Positions 16,361 to 25,358 are shown, counted from the stretch's first letter. The stretch: DNA of 64,000 nucleotides from Asticcacaulis sp. AC460 (GCF_000495795.1 NZ_AWGD01000023.1:1-64000); one strand, 5' to 3'. Numbers and translations are program-made. Notes: generated from the letters alone by a model not told the origin.

Positions 16361-17395
16361 TTATGTCCTTACAGGGCAGGAAATGCTGCCGTCGGGGTGC
16401 AAACTGGCCCGGCCGGCGTTGAATACAGCGGTGCCGTCGATGCCGTAGCGCGACAGGTGGCCGGCATTGCGTTCGGCGATCTTCAGATACAGGGCATTGA
16501 AGGTGGCCTGGTCCTGGGGCGAGACCGGGAAGGTCTGCACGCCCTCGGCGGCGGCGGCCTTCAGCCCGGCGGCCTGGGCCTTGCGGATCTCTTCGGCCAG
16601 GGCGGCCTCCCAGACGGCGATGCCCTGGTCCAGGATGGCGCGTTGTTCGGGCGCCAGGCGCTCGAACCGCTCCAGGGTCATGGCGCGGGCCGGATAGGCG
16701 CCGCGGGCGATTTCCAGCGGCCAATAGAACTTGGCGACTTCGGAGAAATGCAGGGCGCGGAAGGTGTCGGCCGGGGCCACGACGCCGTCGATAATGCCCT
16801 TGGCCAGGGCGGAATAGACTTCGCCCATCGGCATGTTGACCGGGTCGGCGCCCAGCGCCTTGGTCACTTCCGACAGCTCCGACGGGATACGCAGGCGCAG
16901 CCCCTTCAGGTCGGCCAGGGACTTGACCGGATGGTTGCGGGTGATCAGGGACGGCATGTTGCCGCCCTGAACGGCCAGGACCTTCAGGCCTTTCAGCTCG
17001 ACGGCGAACTGCGGGCTGGACTGTTCCATGCAGCGGTACAGCGAGACCTGGTCCTCGACCGTGCGTACGCCGCTGTAGAAGCCGGCCTGGATGCGCAGCA
17101 GGTGGGCACCGCCCTTGACGTAGATGGGCGTGATCAGCCCGATATCGGCGACGCCGTGGCGCAGTTCCTCCATCGATTGATCCGACGACAGCAGCGATCC
17201 GGACCATAGGGGCCGGATGCTCAAGGACCCGCCCGATGTTTCGGTGACGAACTTCATCCATGTCTGGTCGGCCCGGCTGAACGGGTGCGACGGCGAATAG
17301 GGCGTGGCGTAGGTCAGCCGCGTCACGCCGTCGGCCACGGGCTTTGCGCACCCCGCCACGGCCAGGCCGCCCAAGAGGAAAGCGCGCCGCTTCAT
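16361..17395 (-). CDS. TRAP transporter substrate-binding protein, DctP family (lipoprotein)
   Basis: A 344-residue solute-binding protein. MKRRAFLLGGLAVAGCAKP carries a lipobox (VAGC), so it is probably a lipid-anchored DctP rather than freely periplasmic. The mature part shows family features such as LRIPSELSEVTKALGADPVNM and the helix after MPMGEVYSALAKGIIDGV. A conserved Arg near LKGLRLRIP usually pairs with a substrate carboxylate, so a carboxylic acid is the expected ligand. The ATG at 17395 overlaps the upstream stop by 4 nt. It works with the DctQ and DctM genes of the same operon, separated here by three enzyme genes. Confidence 0.9.
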   Translation of the reverse strand: MKRRAFLLGGLAVAGCAKPVADGVTRLTYATPYSPSHPFSRADQTWMKFVTETSGGSLSIRPLWSGSLLSSDQSMEELRHGVADIGLITPIYVKGGAHLLRIQAGFYSGVRTVEDQVSLYRCMEQSSPQFAVELKGLKVLAVQGGNMPSLITRNHPVKSLADLKGLRLRIPSELSEVTKALGADPVNMPMGEVYSALAKGIIDGVVAPADTFRALHFSEVAKFYWPLEIARGAYPARAMTLERFERLAPEQRAILDQGIAVWEAALAEEIRKAQAAGLKAAAAEGVQTFPVSPQDQATFNALYLKIAERNAGHLSRYGIDGTAVFNAGRASLHPDGSISCPVRT

Positions 17396-18708
17396 GCCGC
17401 GTCTCCCTGCACGCCGACGCGTTGCGCCAGGAAGTCGGCCACCTGGGCGACCATTCGATCGTGGTTCCAGCTTTTGGCGTCGACCATGTCGCCGTCCAGG
17501 GCCAGGACCGGGACGCCGGCCTGTTCCAGGGCCTGGGCGGTCAGGCGCGTGCCCGACTGCGACAGGCGGTTGTCGGGCGGCACCAGGACGATGGCGGCAT
17601 CGATGCCGCAGCGGTCGGCTTCGGCCGTCATCCAGCCGTTCATCCATGGCGGCAGATGCAGGACTTCGTTCATCGAGCAGATGCGCGACGACAGGGCGTG
17701 CATGTCGCGGCCGTCCAGGGCGCGGATATATTGCGGCCCGGCAAACGGCATGTACATCGACCAGACGAAGACTGCGCCCAGCCGGTCCTCCAGGGCCTGG
17801 TAAAAGCCCGGATCGTGCCAGACGCCGGCGCCGATCCACATCAGCCGGATACGTTCGTTCTGGGCCGCGCCGATGCCGTTGCGCACGCGTTCGGCGACCT
17901 CATCGCGGAAGCGGCGGGCGTGGTCGACCGCCCAGTCCGAACCACGGTGCCATTGCGGGATCATGGTGTTGGGCATCTGGTCGGCGATCGACACCGGACA
18001 GGGCCGCGCCGTGCCGATCATCTCGGCCGCTTCGGCGATATAGCCTTCCTGTTCGTTGATGCGCTCCATCAGGTGGTGAAACTTGGCTTCATCGAAACGG
18101 CGGCCGGTGCGCTTTTCGAGCACGGCGATCAGGTCGGCCATTTCGTCGACCAGAAGCTGGATGCGGTCGGGTTGATAGACGCGCTCCCATTGGGTTTGGG
18201 AGTGACGGAACCAGTCGCTTTCCTTATGCTCCCAGGCCGGCGCCTCGATCGGGAAGAACTCGGTGCCCAGGGCCTGGGCCCACTGTTCGAAGACATGCTG
18301 GATGCAGTCGCAGGTCAGGCGCGCCACCAGAAGGGCCGGCGTGGGCAGGCCGCCCCAGGGTGCGGTCTTCGGGTCGTTGGCCAGAGTGCAGGCGAGGCCC
18401 AGCGAGCAGTATTTGCAGCTGTTGGCCGGGTAGCCGCGTTGCGCCATCACGTCGAAATAGCGGGCCGAAAGCTGCTTGGCCGAGATATAGGCCGACCACC
18501 ACTGGTTGGTGACCAGGGGGATATCCATGGCGTGGAAGATTTCGTGGGGCGTGTCGGCCTGGGCGACCACGAAGGGCTCGCCGTCATCGACGACGCGGCG
18601 CTTCAGATCGGCGCCGAAGGCCTTCTGGTAGGCGGTGGCCACGGCCGTGCAGGCCAGGTCCTTGCGGCTTCTTTGACCAGTCTCTTTGGGTCCAGTCTCG
18701 GTACTCAT
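17392..18708 (-). CDS. 2-hydroxyacyl-CoA dehydratase family protein (large)
   Basis: A 438-residue member of the HgdB/FldB/BcrB-type dehydratase family. Cysteines are grouped as C98, C101, C107 (SCKYCSLGLAC) and C133/C135 (LTCDC), with another in RICSMNEVLH; in known members such cysteines hold a [4Fe-4S] cluster. The end, GVPVLALDGDMVDAKSWN, is the usual closing motif of the family. Classical enzymes are oxygen-sensitive and need an ATP-dependent activator (HgdC/ArchI); none is visible in this window. Both gene ends overlap neighbours by 4 nt. It likely works with the smaller paralog at 20801-21772. Confidence 0.83.
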   Translation of the reverse strand: MSTETGPKETGQRSRKDLACTAVATAYQKAFGADLKRRVVDDGEPFVVAQADTPHEIFHAMDIPLVTNQWWSAYISAKQLSARYFDVMAQRGYPANSCKYCSLGLACTLANDPKTAPWGGLPTPALLVARLTCDCIQHVFEQWAQALGTEFFPIEAPAWEHKESDWFRHSQTQWERVYQPDRIQLLVDEMADLIAVLEKRTGRRFDEAKFHHLMERINEQEGYIAEAAEMIGTARPCPVSIADQMPNTMIPQWHRGSDWAVDHARRFRDEVAERVRNGIGAAQNERIRLMWIGAGVWHDPGFYQALEDRLGAVFVWSMYMPFAGPQYIRALDGRDMHALSSRICSMNEVLHLPPWMNGWMTAEADRCGIDAAIVLVPPDNRLSQSGTRLTAQALEQAGVPVLALDGDMVDAKSWNHDRMVAQVADFLAQRVGVQGDAA

Positions 18709-20804
18709 CGGAACACTCCCAGGGCTTCCAGCTCAGCGAAACGCGCAGGGCTAAGGCCCGACAGGTGAAGGGCGACATCGCGATTGTGTTCGCCGATGTC
18801 GGGGGCACGGAACGGCGCAAAGGCGTCGCGCGACAGGATCAAAGGCGTGCGGACATGGCCGAAGACGCCGAGATGGGCGTGTTCGATATCGACCAGGGAT
18901 TGCCGTGCCGCCACCTGAGGGTCGTGCTCCATCAGGTCTTCGATGTCCTGGACGGGGGCTGCGGCAAAGCCTTCGGCCTGCAGGCGATGCGCCAGGTCGT
19001 GGGCGTCGTGTTGCGCCGTCCAGGCTTCCAGGGGGCCGCCGGCCAGGGCCAACAGGCGGTCAAGCTCGGCCTGGGTTGCGGCGGAGATAGCGATCCAGCG
19101 ATCGTCGCCGCGCGCCGGCAGGACGGTTTGCCAGAAGACGCCGGCTTCGTCATTGCCCCGGCGTTGCGGCGGCGCGCCGGTCTGGGCGGCCAGGATCTCG
19201 TCGCGCATCTGCTGGACGCAGATTTCGTACATGGAGGCGTCGATATGGCAGCCCCGGCCGGTCTCATGGCGGCGGGCCAGGGCCGCCGAGGCCATGGCGG
19301 CCATGACATAGGGCACGATGACGTCGCCATAGGGCACTGCGCCGGGAATGACCGGATCGCGGTCGGGCCAGCCGGTCAGAAAGGTCCGGCCGGACAAAGC
19401 TGCGCCGGTGCCGTCGACGCCCCATTCGGCCGCCAGGGGTCCGGTCTGGCCGAAGACGCTGCCCGACACCATGATGAGATTTGGATTGCGTTTTGCAAGT
19501 TTTTCATAGTCGAGCCCCAGCTTGGCCATGGTGCCGGGCGAGAAGTTTTCCACCACCACATCGGCCCAGTCGATCAGCGGATCGAGGACTTCGCGCGACT
19601 CCGGTTTCTTCATGTCCAGGGCCAGGGAGTGTTTCGAGGTGTTGAGGTGGGCGAACCACGGCTTGTCGTCGAAATTGCCGGGCTGGGAGGCCGAGACCTG
19701 GACATCCAGCCGGGTCAGGCACGGCCGCGTGCGCGACTCGACCTTGATGACCTCGGCGCCGAGGTCGCCCAGGGTCTTGGTGGTCAGGGAGCCGACCAGG
19801 GCCCACGAGAAATCCAGGACCCGCACGCCGGCCAGGGGCCCAGGGCGCTGCGACGTGCGGGTGCCGGCCGACGGGGTCTCGGGTCCGTCGGTGACCGTGG
19901 CAAAGCGTGAGGGTTCGCGGACGGCGGCGCCGGTCCAGAAGCTGCGCGCCTGAAGGTGCGGATCGGCCAGGACGTCGCCGGGCTCGTTGACGACGCAGGC
20001 ATTGATCCCGCGGCGGCGTCCCTCCTCCGCCATTTCCGCCTTGGTGCGCGTGGCGAAGAAGGCGGCAATGGCCGTTTCCCACACGGCGCGGGTCTCGGCC
20101 GGAAGGGTCGAGCGGTTGTAGTTCAGCCAGTCGACGCCTTTCAGCGGATTGTCCAGCCCTACTTCGTCGATCCAGTCCGACAGGGCCTGGTTGGCCGGGG
20201 CGCCGAAGCGGCCGGTCATCAGCGAATGGAAGCACCAGCCGTCGGCCAGCGGCCAGATGCAGCGCACGGTCGCGCGACCATAGTTCAGCGCTCCGCCGAC
20301 GCGGTGCAGCTTGCGGCGGTCGAAATGCCAGACCAGGATGCCGTTGATATTGCGGCTGAAAGCCACCTCGGCGACCGAGACATCGACATGTTGGCCATGG
20401 CCATGGACGGCGCGGGCATAGTGCGCCGCCAGGGCGCCCGAGGCCGCCACCATATCGGCGTGGAAGGTGCAGGCATTGCCGGCTTCCTTGACCGGGGCGC
20501 GGTCGGGTTGGCCGGTAAGGCGCAGGCTCCCGCCCATGGCCGAGGCCTGCAGCTCTCCGCCTTTCCAGCCGGCATAGGGGCCGAAACTGCCATAGGGCGT
20601 CACCGACACGTGGATCAGGCGGGGATGATCGCCGTCGGGGCGCGAGGCTTCCAGCCCCAGGTCGTCGATCAGGAACGAGGCTTCGGCAAGGCGCGCCGCA
20701 TCGTAGGTCGCGACCTCGGCGCCCAAAGACGCCAGGTAACGCGCCAGCGGCCGCCAGGCCATGCTGCCCATCGTGAGCACAAGATGTCCGTTCAGCAGGC
20801 TCAC
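18705..20804 (-). CDS. Tandem double CaiB/BaiF CoA-transferase
   Basis: A 699-residue fusion of two class III CoA-transferase modules. The first (about 1-330) is shortened at the N terminus, starting LNGHLVLTMGSMAWRPLARY without the usual VLD...GP opening, but keeps a DxxxxSG-type aspartate at D117. The second (about 340-699) is complete, with GVRVLDFSWALVGS, LGDLGAEVIKVES, VVENFSPGTMAKLGLDYE and PYGDVIVPY. The start is the GTG at 20804, coupled to the upstream TGA. Together with the single-domain enzyme at 15148 the operon holds three CoA-transferase modules. The fused first module may serve as scaffold or dimer partner, as the family forms interlocked dimers. Confidence 0.88.
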   Translation of the reverse strand: MSLLNGHLVLTMGSMAWRPLARYLASLGAEVATYDAARLAEASFLIDDLGLEASRPDGDHPRLIHVSVTPYGSFGPYAGWKGGELQASAMGGSLRLTGQPDRAPVKEAGNACTFHADMVAASGALAAHYARAVHGHGQHVDVSVAEVAFSRNINGILVWHFDRRKLHRVGGALNYGRATVRCIWPLADGWCFHSLMTGRFGAPANQALSDWIDEVGLDNPLKGVDWLNYNRSTLPAETRAVWETAIAAFFATRTKAEMAEEGRRRGINACVVNEPGDVLADPHLQARSFWTGAAVREPSRFATVTDGPETPSAGTRTSQRPGPLAGVRVLDFSWALVGSLTTKTLGDLGAEVIKVESRTRPCLTRLDVQVSASQPGNFDDKPWFAHLNTSKHSLALDMKKPESREVLDPLIDWADVVVENFSPGTMAKLGLDYEKLAKRNPNLIMVSGSVFGQTGPLAAEWGVDGTGAALSGRTFLTGWPDRDPVIPGAVPYGDVIVPYVMAAMASAALARRHETGRGCHIDASMYEICVQQMRDEILAAQTGAPPQRRGNDEAGVFWQTVLPARGDDRWIAISAATQAELDRLLALAGGPLEAWTAQHDAHDLAHRLQAEGFAAAPVQDIEDLMEHDPQVAARQSLVDIEHAHLGVFGHVRTPLILSRDAFAPFRAPDIGEHNRDVALHLSGLSPARFAELEALGVFR

Positions 20805-21772
20805 GCGGCACGCTCCGTCAGAAAGTTTGAAATCTCGCCGGTGATGTCGTCCAGCCAGGCCCGGCGGGTCAGGACCAGGGCGGGAATGCCGGCGGCGGCC
20901 AAAGCGGCGCGCTGGGCCGGGACGTGCCAGACCTCGGACTCTTCCTCCTCGATCAGCCACAGGAGGACGGCATCGGCGCGGGCGGTACGGGCGGCGGCCA
21001 CCAGACGCTCGCCCCGGTCTCCGAAGGTGCGAGCGCCGGTGGTCCGGCGAAGGATGGCTGCGGCCAGGGCGGCGATGGGATCGCCGTCTTCGGCTACGCG
21101 CGGCCCCATCCAGGTCAGCGACCGGTCGTGGGCTTCGGCGATGATGGAGGCCCCTGCCCGCTCGACCGCCTCATGCAAGCGGCCGTCGGGTGGCGGCGTG
21201 CCGGCCAGCAGGATACGGCGCGAGGCCTGGCCGGCCGGTGGGGTGGCGTCGACCTCACCGAACAGCGACGCCCGGGTCAGGCGTTCCCAGAAGGGGCCGT
21301 CGCCCTGGCGTTGGGCTTGCCAGGCGGTCATGGTATCGCGGCGGGCATTGACGGCGGCGATGGCCAGGTCGTCGATCCGGACGCCGAGTTGCGCGCACAG
21401 TCCCGTCAGCGCGTCGCGGGTGCGGCCGGTGCTGGTGGCGCGGCGGATATAGGCGACGTCGAAGATGACCGGCTGGGGGCCCTTGATCTCGCCGCGGTTC
21501 TGCAGTTCGCAGATGTAATAGTAGAGGCGCTGGGCATTGTCGTCGCCGCGGGTGAAGACGACCTGTTCGAAGCGGTCGAAGCGGCCTTCCGCCCAGTCTT
21601 CCAGCATCCGCCGCGTCCACGGCGCAAAGCCGCTTTCCAGCCAGGTATCGGCACGCGGTGTCGGCAGCTCACGGTCCCACGGCAGGTGGCAGGCCTTGCG
21701 GCCATTGGCGGTCAGGACCTCCAGCGGGATGTCCAAGCCTACAAATCCGATATCGGCATCAAGGGTGATCAT
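20801..21772 (-). CDS. 2-hydroxyacyl-CoA dehydratase family protein (small)
   Basis: A 323-residue divergent member of the 2-hydroxyacyl-CoA dehydratase family, shorter than the usual 380-430. The central part, DRFEQVVFTRGDDNAQRLYYYICELQ (from about residue 65), and the later DAVLLWLIEEEESEVWHVPAQ are recognisable. Few cysteines remain (in KACHLP, YICEL, GLCAQ), so a full iron-sulfur site is uncertain. Its ATG overlaps the DctM stop and its TGA overlaps the GTG of the double CoA-transferase. It is probably the second subunit of the dehydratase-like complex. Confidence 0.7.
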   Translation of the reverse strand: MITLDADIGFVGLDIPLEVLTANGRKACHLPWDRELPTPRADTWLESGFAPWTRRMLEDWAEGRFDRFEQVVFTRGDDNAQRLYYYICELQNRGEIKGPQPVIFDVAYIRRATSTGRTRDALTGLCAQLGVRIDDLAIAAVNARRDTMTAWQAQRQGDGPFWERLTRASLFGEVDATPPAGQASRRILLAGTPPPDGRLHEAVERAGASIIAEAHDRSLTWMGPRVAEDGDPIAALAAAILRRTTGARTFGDRGERLVAAARTARADAVLLWLIEEEESEVWHVPAQRAALAAAGIPALVLTRRAWLDDITGEISNFLTERAA

Positions 21773-23076
21773 TGTCCCAGCAACTCCGGCAGGCCAAGGG
21801 TGATGACAGGGAACAGGATCAGCAGCAGCAGATGGACCAGGTCCGACGCCAGGAACGGCAAGACGCCGACAAAGATCCGCCCCAGCGGCACATCCTTGGC
21901 GATGCCCTGGATGACATAGAGGTTCATGCCGATGGGCGGATGGACGAAGCCGATCTCCATGGCGCGGACCAGGAAGATGCCGAACCAGATCGGCGACAGT
22001 CCCATCTGGTCGATAATCGGCAACAGGATCGGCGTGGTCAGCAGCATCAGGGCCAGGCCGTCCAGCACCGAACCCAGCAACAGCAGCAGCACGGCCATGA
22101 CCAGCACGGTGACCAGAGGCCCTGCGCCCAGGCCGGTGATAGAGCCGCCGATGGCGTCGGTCAGGCCGGTCACCGACACGAATACCGAGAACAGCAACGC
22201 GCCAATGACGATGGTGACGATCATGCCCGAGGTCTTTAGGGTCTCGAACAGGGCGTTGTACAGGGTGCCGAAGGTCAGACGTTTGCGTACGGCAGCGATC
22301 ATCAGAGCGCCGATCCCGCCGATAGAGGCGGCTTCGGTGGGTGTAAAGACACCGAAGGCAATGCCGCCGAGCATCACGATCACCAGCAGTGCGATATCTG
22401 CGATTTTGAACAGCGCTTTCCAGCGTTCAGACCACGGCGCGCGCTCGGTCGCCGGCGCCAGTTCCGGCTTCCACTTGACGACCAGCCAGACGACCAGCAG
22501 GTAGAACAAAGCCTGGGTGATGCCGGGCACCAAGGCGGCGGTAAACATCTTGCCGATCGACTGTTCGGCAATGATGCCGAAGACGATCAGGGCGCCCGAG
22601 GGTGGGATCATCTGGCCCAGGGTGCCGCCGGCCGCGACCGCGCCGGTCGCCAGGCCGTCGTCATAGCCGCGCTTGCGCATCTCGGGCAGGGCCACCAGGC
22701 CGATGGTCGCTGCCGTCGCCAGGGACGAGCCGTTGATCGAGCCGAACCCGGCACAGCCAGCAATCGAGGCAAAGGCCAGGCCGCCGCGCTTGTGACCCAA
22801 GAACTTGGCCGCGGCGTCGAACATGTCGCGGCTGGCATTGGCCGAGAAACACAGATGCGCCACCAGCAGGAACATCGGAATGGTGCCGAGCTCATAGCGG
22901 ATGAGGGTCTCCAGCAGGACCACGCCGGACTTGATCACGGCGGGCTCCAGCCCCAGGCACAGAACCAGGCCGCCGATGCCGACCAGGCCCAGGGCTGCGC
23001 CGATCGGCATGCCGGTCATCAGCAGGACCAGCAGGATCACCACGCCAATCAGGCCGGTTTCAGGTGTCGCCATCAT
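21769..23076 (-). CDS. TRAP transporter large permease, DctM family
   Basis: A 435-residue integral membrane protein with about 12 segments, the ion-coupled translocation subunit of a TRAP system. Family features include TGMPIGAALGLVG near the N terminus, NASRDMFDAAAKFLGHKRGGLA, and the C-terminal FVHPPIGMNLYVIQGIA. The start is placed at 23076 where ATGA overlaps the DctQ stop; an adjacent ATG at 23073 is equally possible. It follows DctQ directly in the same operon. Confidence 0.93.
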   Translation of the reverse strand: MMATPETGLIGVVILLVLLMTGMPIGAALGLVGIGGLVLCLGLEPAVIKSGVVLLETLIRYELGTIPMFLLVAHLCFSANASRDMFDAAAKFLGHKRGGLAFASIAGCAGFGSINGSSLATAATIGLVALPEMRKRGYDDGLATGAVAAGGTLGQMIPPSGALIVFGIIAEQSIGKMFTAALVPGITQALFYLLVVWLVVKWKPELAPATERAPWSERWKALFKIADIALLVIVMLGGIAFGVFTPTEAASIGGIGALMIAAVRKRLTFGTLYNALFETLKTSGMIVTIVIGALLFSVFVSVTGLTDAIGGSITGLGAGPLVTVLVMAVLLLLLGSVLDGLALMLLTTPILLPIIDQMGLSPIWFGIFLVRAMEIGFVHPPIGMNLYVIQGIAKDVPLGRIFVGVLPFLASDLVHLLLLILFPVITLGLPELLGQ

Positions 23077-23543
23077 GACGGCTTCCTCGAGAAGGCTTGC
23101 CACAGGAAGACCACCGCGACCGCGGCCACCGTGGCGCAGGCAATGATACGCAGAGGCGCATAGGGAATGCCCAGGACTTCGCTGGCCTCATGGCCCGGCC
23201 AGGCTTCACCGGCCAGCCAGACACTCCCGGCGAGCAAGGCAAGGTAGAACAGCGACGAAACCGCGCGGGTGATCCGTTCGGCGCCGTCGCGCGCACCTTC
23301 GGGCAGGCGCTCGACCAGCAGATGGACCGTGGCATGAATCCGCATCAGGCTGGCCACCAGTAGTCCGGCGCAACCGGACACCAGGATCGCCGCCTGGACG
23401 ATTTCGATCGAACCGATAAGCGGGTGACCGGTCTGGCGCCCGATGACCCCCAGGGCGTCGCCGGCCATGGCGGCCAGCAGCGCGCCGCCGCCGATCAGGG
23501 TCAGCCAGCGCAAGGGCCAGGCATGGTGTTGCGGTTCAATCAT
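23073..23543 (-). CDS. TRAP transporter small permease, DctQ family
   Basis: A 156-residue membrane protein with four predicted segments, including GSIEIVQAAILVSGCAGLLVA, matching the DctQ-type small permease. Together with DctM and DctP it forms a sodium- or proton-coupled importer for carboxylates. The ATG at 23543 overlaps the CapA-like gene stop by 4 nt. Sequence conservation in DctQ is low, and assignment rests on size, topology, the family-like central motif and position directly before DctM. Confidence 0.88.
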   Translation of the reverse strand: MIEPQHHAWPLRWLTLIGGGALLAAMAGDALGVIGRQTGHPLIGSIEIVQAAILVSGCAGLLVASLMRIHATVHLLVERLPEGARDGAERITRAVSSLFYLALLAGSVWLAGEAWPGHEASEVLGIPYAPLRIIACATVAAVAVVFLWQAFSRKPS

Positions 23544-24616
23544 GCGAGAACTCCGAGCGGCGGCAGGCCGGCGCGAACAGTAATATCGGCGATGTAGCGG
23601 CGGACGCTTTGCGCGCGCTCGCCTGTGGCCAGGACCGGGCGGCCCGGCGGTTCGATGAAAACGGGTAGAAAATCGGTGTCGAGCGTCCCGTCGGCGCGCC
23701 ACACCACCTTGCCGATCAAAGCGTTGACCGCTTCCGGGTGAAACGGCGCCAGGGTGTAGGTCGGGTCGGGCTCGAAGCCGAACAGCGCCTTGCGCCGCTC
23801 GACCCAGGCGGCGCGCGCCGCATTGTCCTGGCCCGGGCTTAAGGCGTGCGTCACGACGCACCCATTGCCGAGGCCATGGAAGATCGGCTTGCCACGGTAG
23901 ATCTCGATCCCGCGGGCAATGTGCGGATGGTGGCCGATGACGACATCGGCGCCGGCGTCGATCGCCGCCTGGGCCGCCGGCCGCTCATACGGCGCCAGCT
24001 TTGCCGGCGTGTGGACGATCCCCTTGTGCAGCGCGACCACAATCAGGTCGGCTTCGACGGCCGCGATATCGTCGGTCAGGCGCTGATGATCGTTGAAGCG
24101 TTCCAGCGCCGCCGACGGTGCAATCGGTGATCCGTCCGCCGTCTCGACGCGCAGGTAGTTGCTGCCCGCCCGGCCCTCCCCGGCCCAGGCCATCTCCGGC
24201 CCGACCAGGTTGTAGCTGAGCAGCGCGATCCGGCGCCCGCCGCGTTCGATGATCACCGGCCGCGCCGCTTCGTCCAGGTCCTTGCCCGCACCTGTGTGCA
24301 ACACGCCTACCCGGTCCAGCCCGGCGCGCGTATCGGCAATGCCTTCGGGACCGCAGTCGGCGATGTGATTGCCGGCCAGGGTCACGGCCGTAAACCCCGC
24401 TCGATTCAGGGAGTCCAGGTTTTCCGGCGGCGCGCCCGGCGCCGGCACATCGCCCGCCATGGTGTGCTCGCTCAGGGTATGCGGCACTTCCAGGTGCCCG
24501 ATCGCCACGTCGGCGGTGCGCAAAGCGGAGGCAATCCCCGACAGCCAGTAATCGGCGTCGGGCACGTCCAGCACCAGATCGCCGGTGAACATCAGGGTCA
24601 AATCACGCATGGTCAT
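23540..24616 (-). CDS. CapA family protein (metallophosphatase fold), second copy
   Basis: A 358-residue CapA/PgsA-like protein with motifs LMFTGDLVLDV, LAGNHIADCGPEG, VVALHKGIVH and GHHPHIARGIEIYRGKP, all candidate metal-binding positions. No signal peptide is seen, so it should be cytosolic. It is divergent from the paralog at 3568-4692 but shares all motifs. It is the first gene of the TRAP/CoA operon, transcribed away from the GntR gene. The start is an ATG at 24616, with another at 24610. The recurrence of CapA proteins at the head of two catabolic operons suggests a metabolic phosphatase or hydrolase role. Confidence 0.85.
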   Translation of the reverse strand: MTMRDLTLMFTGDLVLDVPDADYWLSGIASALRTADVAIGHLEVPHTLSEHTMAGDVPAPGAPPENLDSLNRAGFTAVTLAGNHIADCGPEGIADTRAGLDRVGVLHTGAGKDLDEAARPVIIERGGRRIALLSYNLVGPEMAWAGEGRAGSNYLRVETADGSPIAPSAALERFNDHQRLTDDIAAVEADLIVVALHKGIVHTPAKLAPYERPAAQAAIDAGADVVIGHHPHIARGIEIYRGKPIFHGLGNGCVVTHALSPGQDNAARAAWVERRKALFGFEPDPTYTLAPFHPEAVNALIGKVVWRADGTLDTDFLPVFIEPPGRPVLATGERAQSVRRYIADITVRAGLPPLGVLA

Positions 24617-24661
24617 GACAAGGTCTTGAAGCTACTCAGGAAAGATGGCGACGAAATGGTT

Positions 24662-24682
24662 GACAATCCGCCTGCGGATGTC
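24662..24682. promoter_or_regulatory. Candidate GntR operator in the divergent promoter region
   Basis: The inverted repeat GACAATCCGC-CT-GCGGATGTC (one base unpaired) lies between the divergent CapA/TRAP operon and the GntR gene. Its position fits an operator controlling both directions. Only position and symmetry support this. Confidence 0.4.
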
Positions 24683-24695
24683 GAAAGGTCAAGTC

Positions 24696-25358
24696 ATGAT
24701 CGCAAAAACGAAACCACTCGCCGCGCTCGACGTCGCTGCCCGCCTGCGCGACGGCATCCGCATGGGCCGTTTTGTCCCAGGACAAAGGCTGGTCGAGGCC
24801 GACATCATCGCCGACACCGGCGCCACCCGATCCCGCGTTCGCGAAGCCCTGCAGCGCCTGGCCACCGAAGGCCTGGTGACGATCGAGGAATTCCGCGGCG
24901 CCTCGGTCAAGAAGCTGACCCTGGACGAGGTCCGTCAGATTTACCGCGCCCGTATGGCGCTGGAAGGCATTGCCGCCGCCGATTTCGCCGCCGCCGACGT
25001 GCCGGACCTGAAAGCTCGCCTCGCCGCCATCCAGGAGGAGATGAACCAGGGCGAATCGAGCGGGGACCACGAACAGTTCGGCCGGCTGAATACGGCCTGG
25101 CACCGGCTGATCATCGAAGGCGCGGGCAATGACTATGTCCGCGCCTTCCTGGCCACCTTGACGGTGCCGATCTACCGGCTGTTGTTCTCGACGTTTTACA
25201 ACGCCCAACGGATTGACGCGGCCAATGCCGACCACCGCCTGATCACCGCGGCGATCGTCGAAGGCCGCGCCGAGGACGCCGAACGCTTTATGCGCGCCCA
25301 TGTCGAGCAGGGTTTCCATTCGTTGTCCGCTATCCACTCACATTTTGCAGGGAACTAG
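24696..25358 (+). CDS. GntR family regulator, FadR-type (FCD domain)
   Basis: A 220-residue regulator. Its winged helix (about 10-75) includes GQRLVEADIIADTGATRSRVREALQRLATEG, followed by an all-helical FCD ligand domain with ARMALEGIAAADFA and HRLIIEGAGNDYV. FCD-type GntR proteins usually sense carboxylic acids. The start is the ATG at 24696 with AAAGG 7-8 nt upstream; earlier in-frame codons lack a ribosome site. It is divergent from the eight-gene TRAP/CoA operon, its probable target. The convergent TonB receptor gene downstream may also be in the regulon. Confidence 0.92.
   Translation: MIAKTKPLAALDVAARLRDGIRMGRFVPGQRLVEADIIADTGATRSRVREALQRLATEGLVTIEEFRGASVKKLTLDEVRQIYRARMALEGIAAADFAAADVPDLKARLAAIQEEMNQGESSGDHEQFGRLNTAWHRLIIEGAGNDYVRAFLATLTVPIYRLLFSTFYNAQRIDAANADHRLITAAIVEGRAEDAERFMRAHVEQGFHSLSAIHSHFAGN

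Noticed and set aside
16361-17839. Longer start for the DctP gene (492 codons)
   Set aside because: The extension lies inside the upstream dehydratase gene in another frame; the lipoprotein signal begins at 17395.
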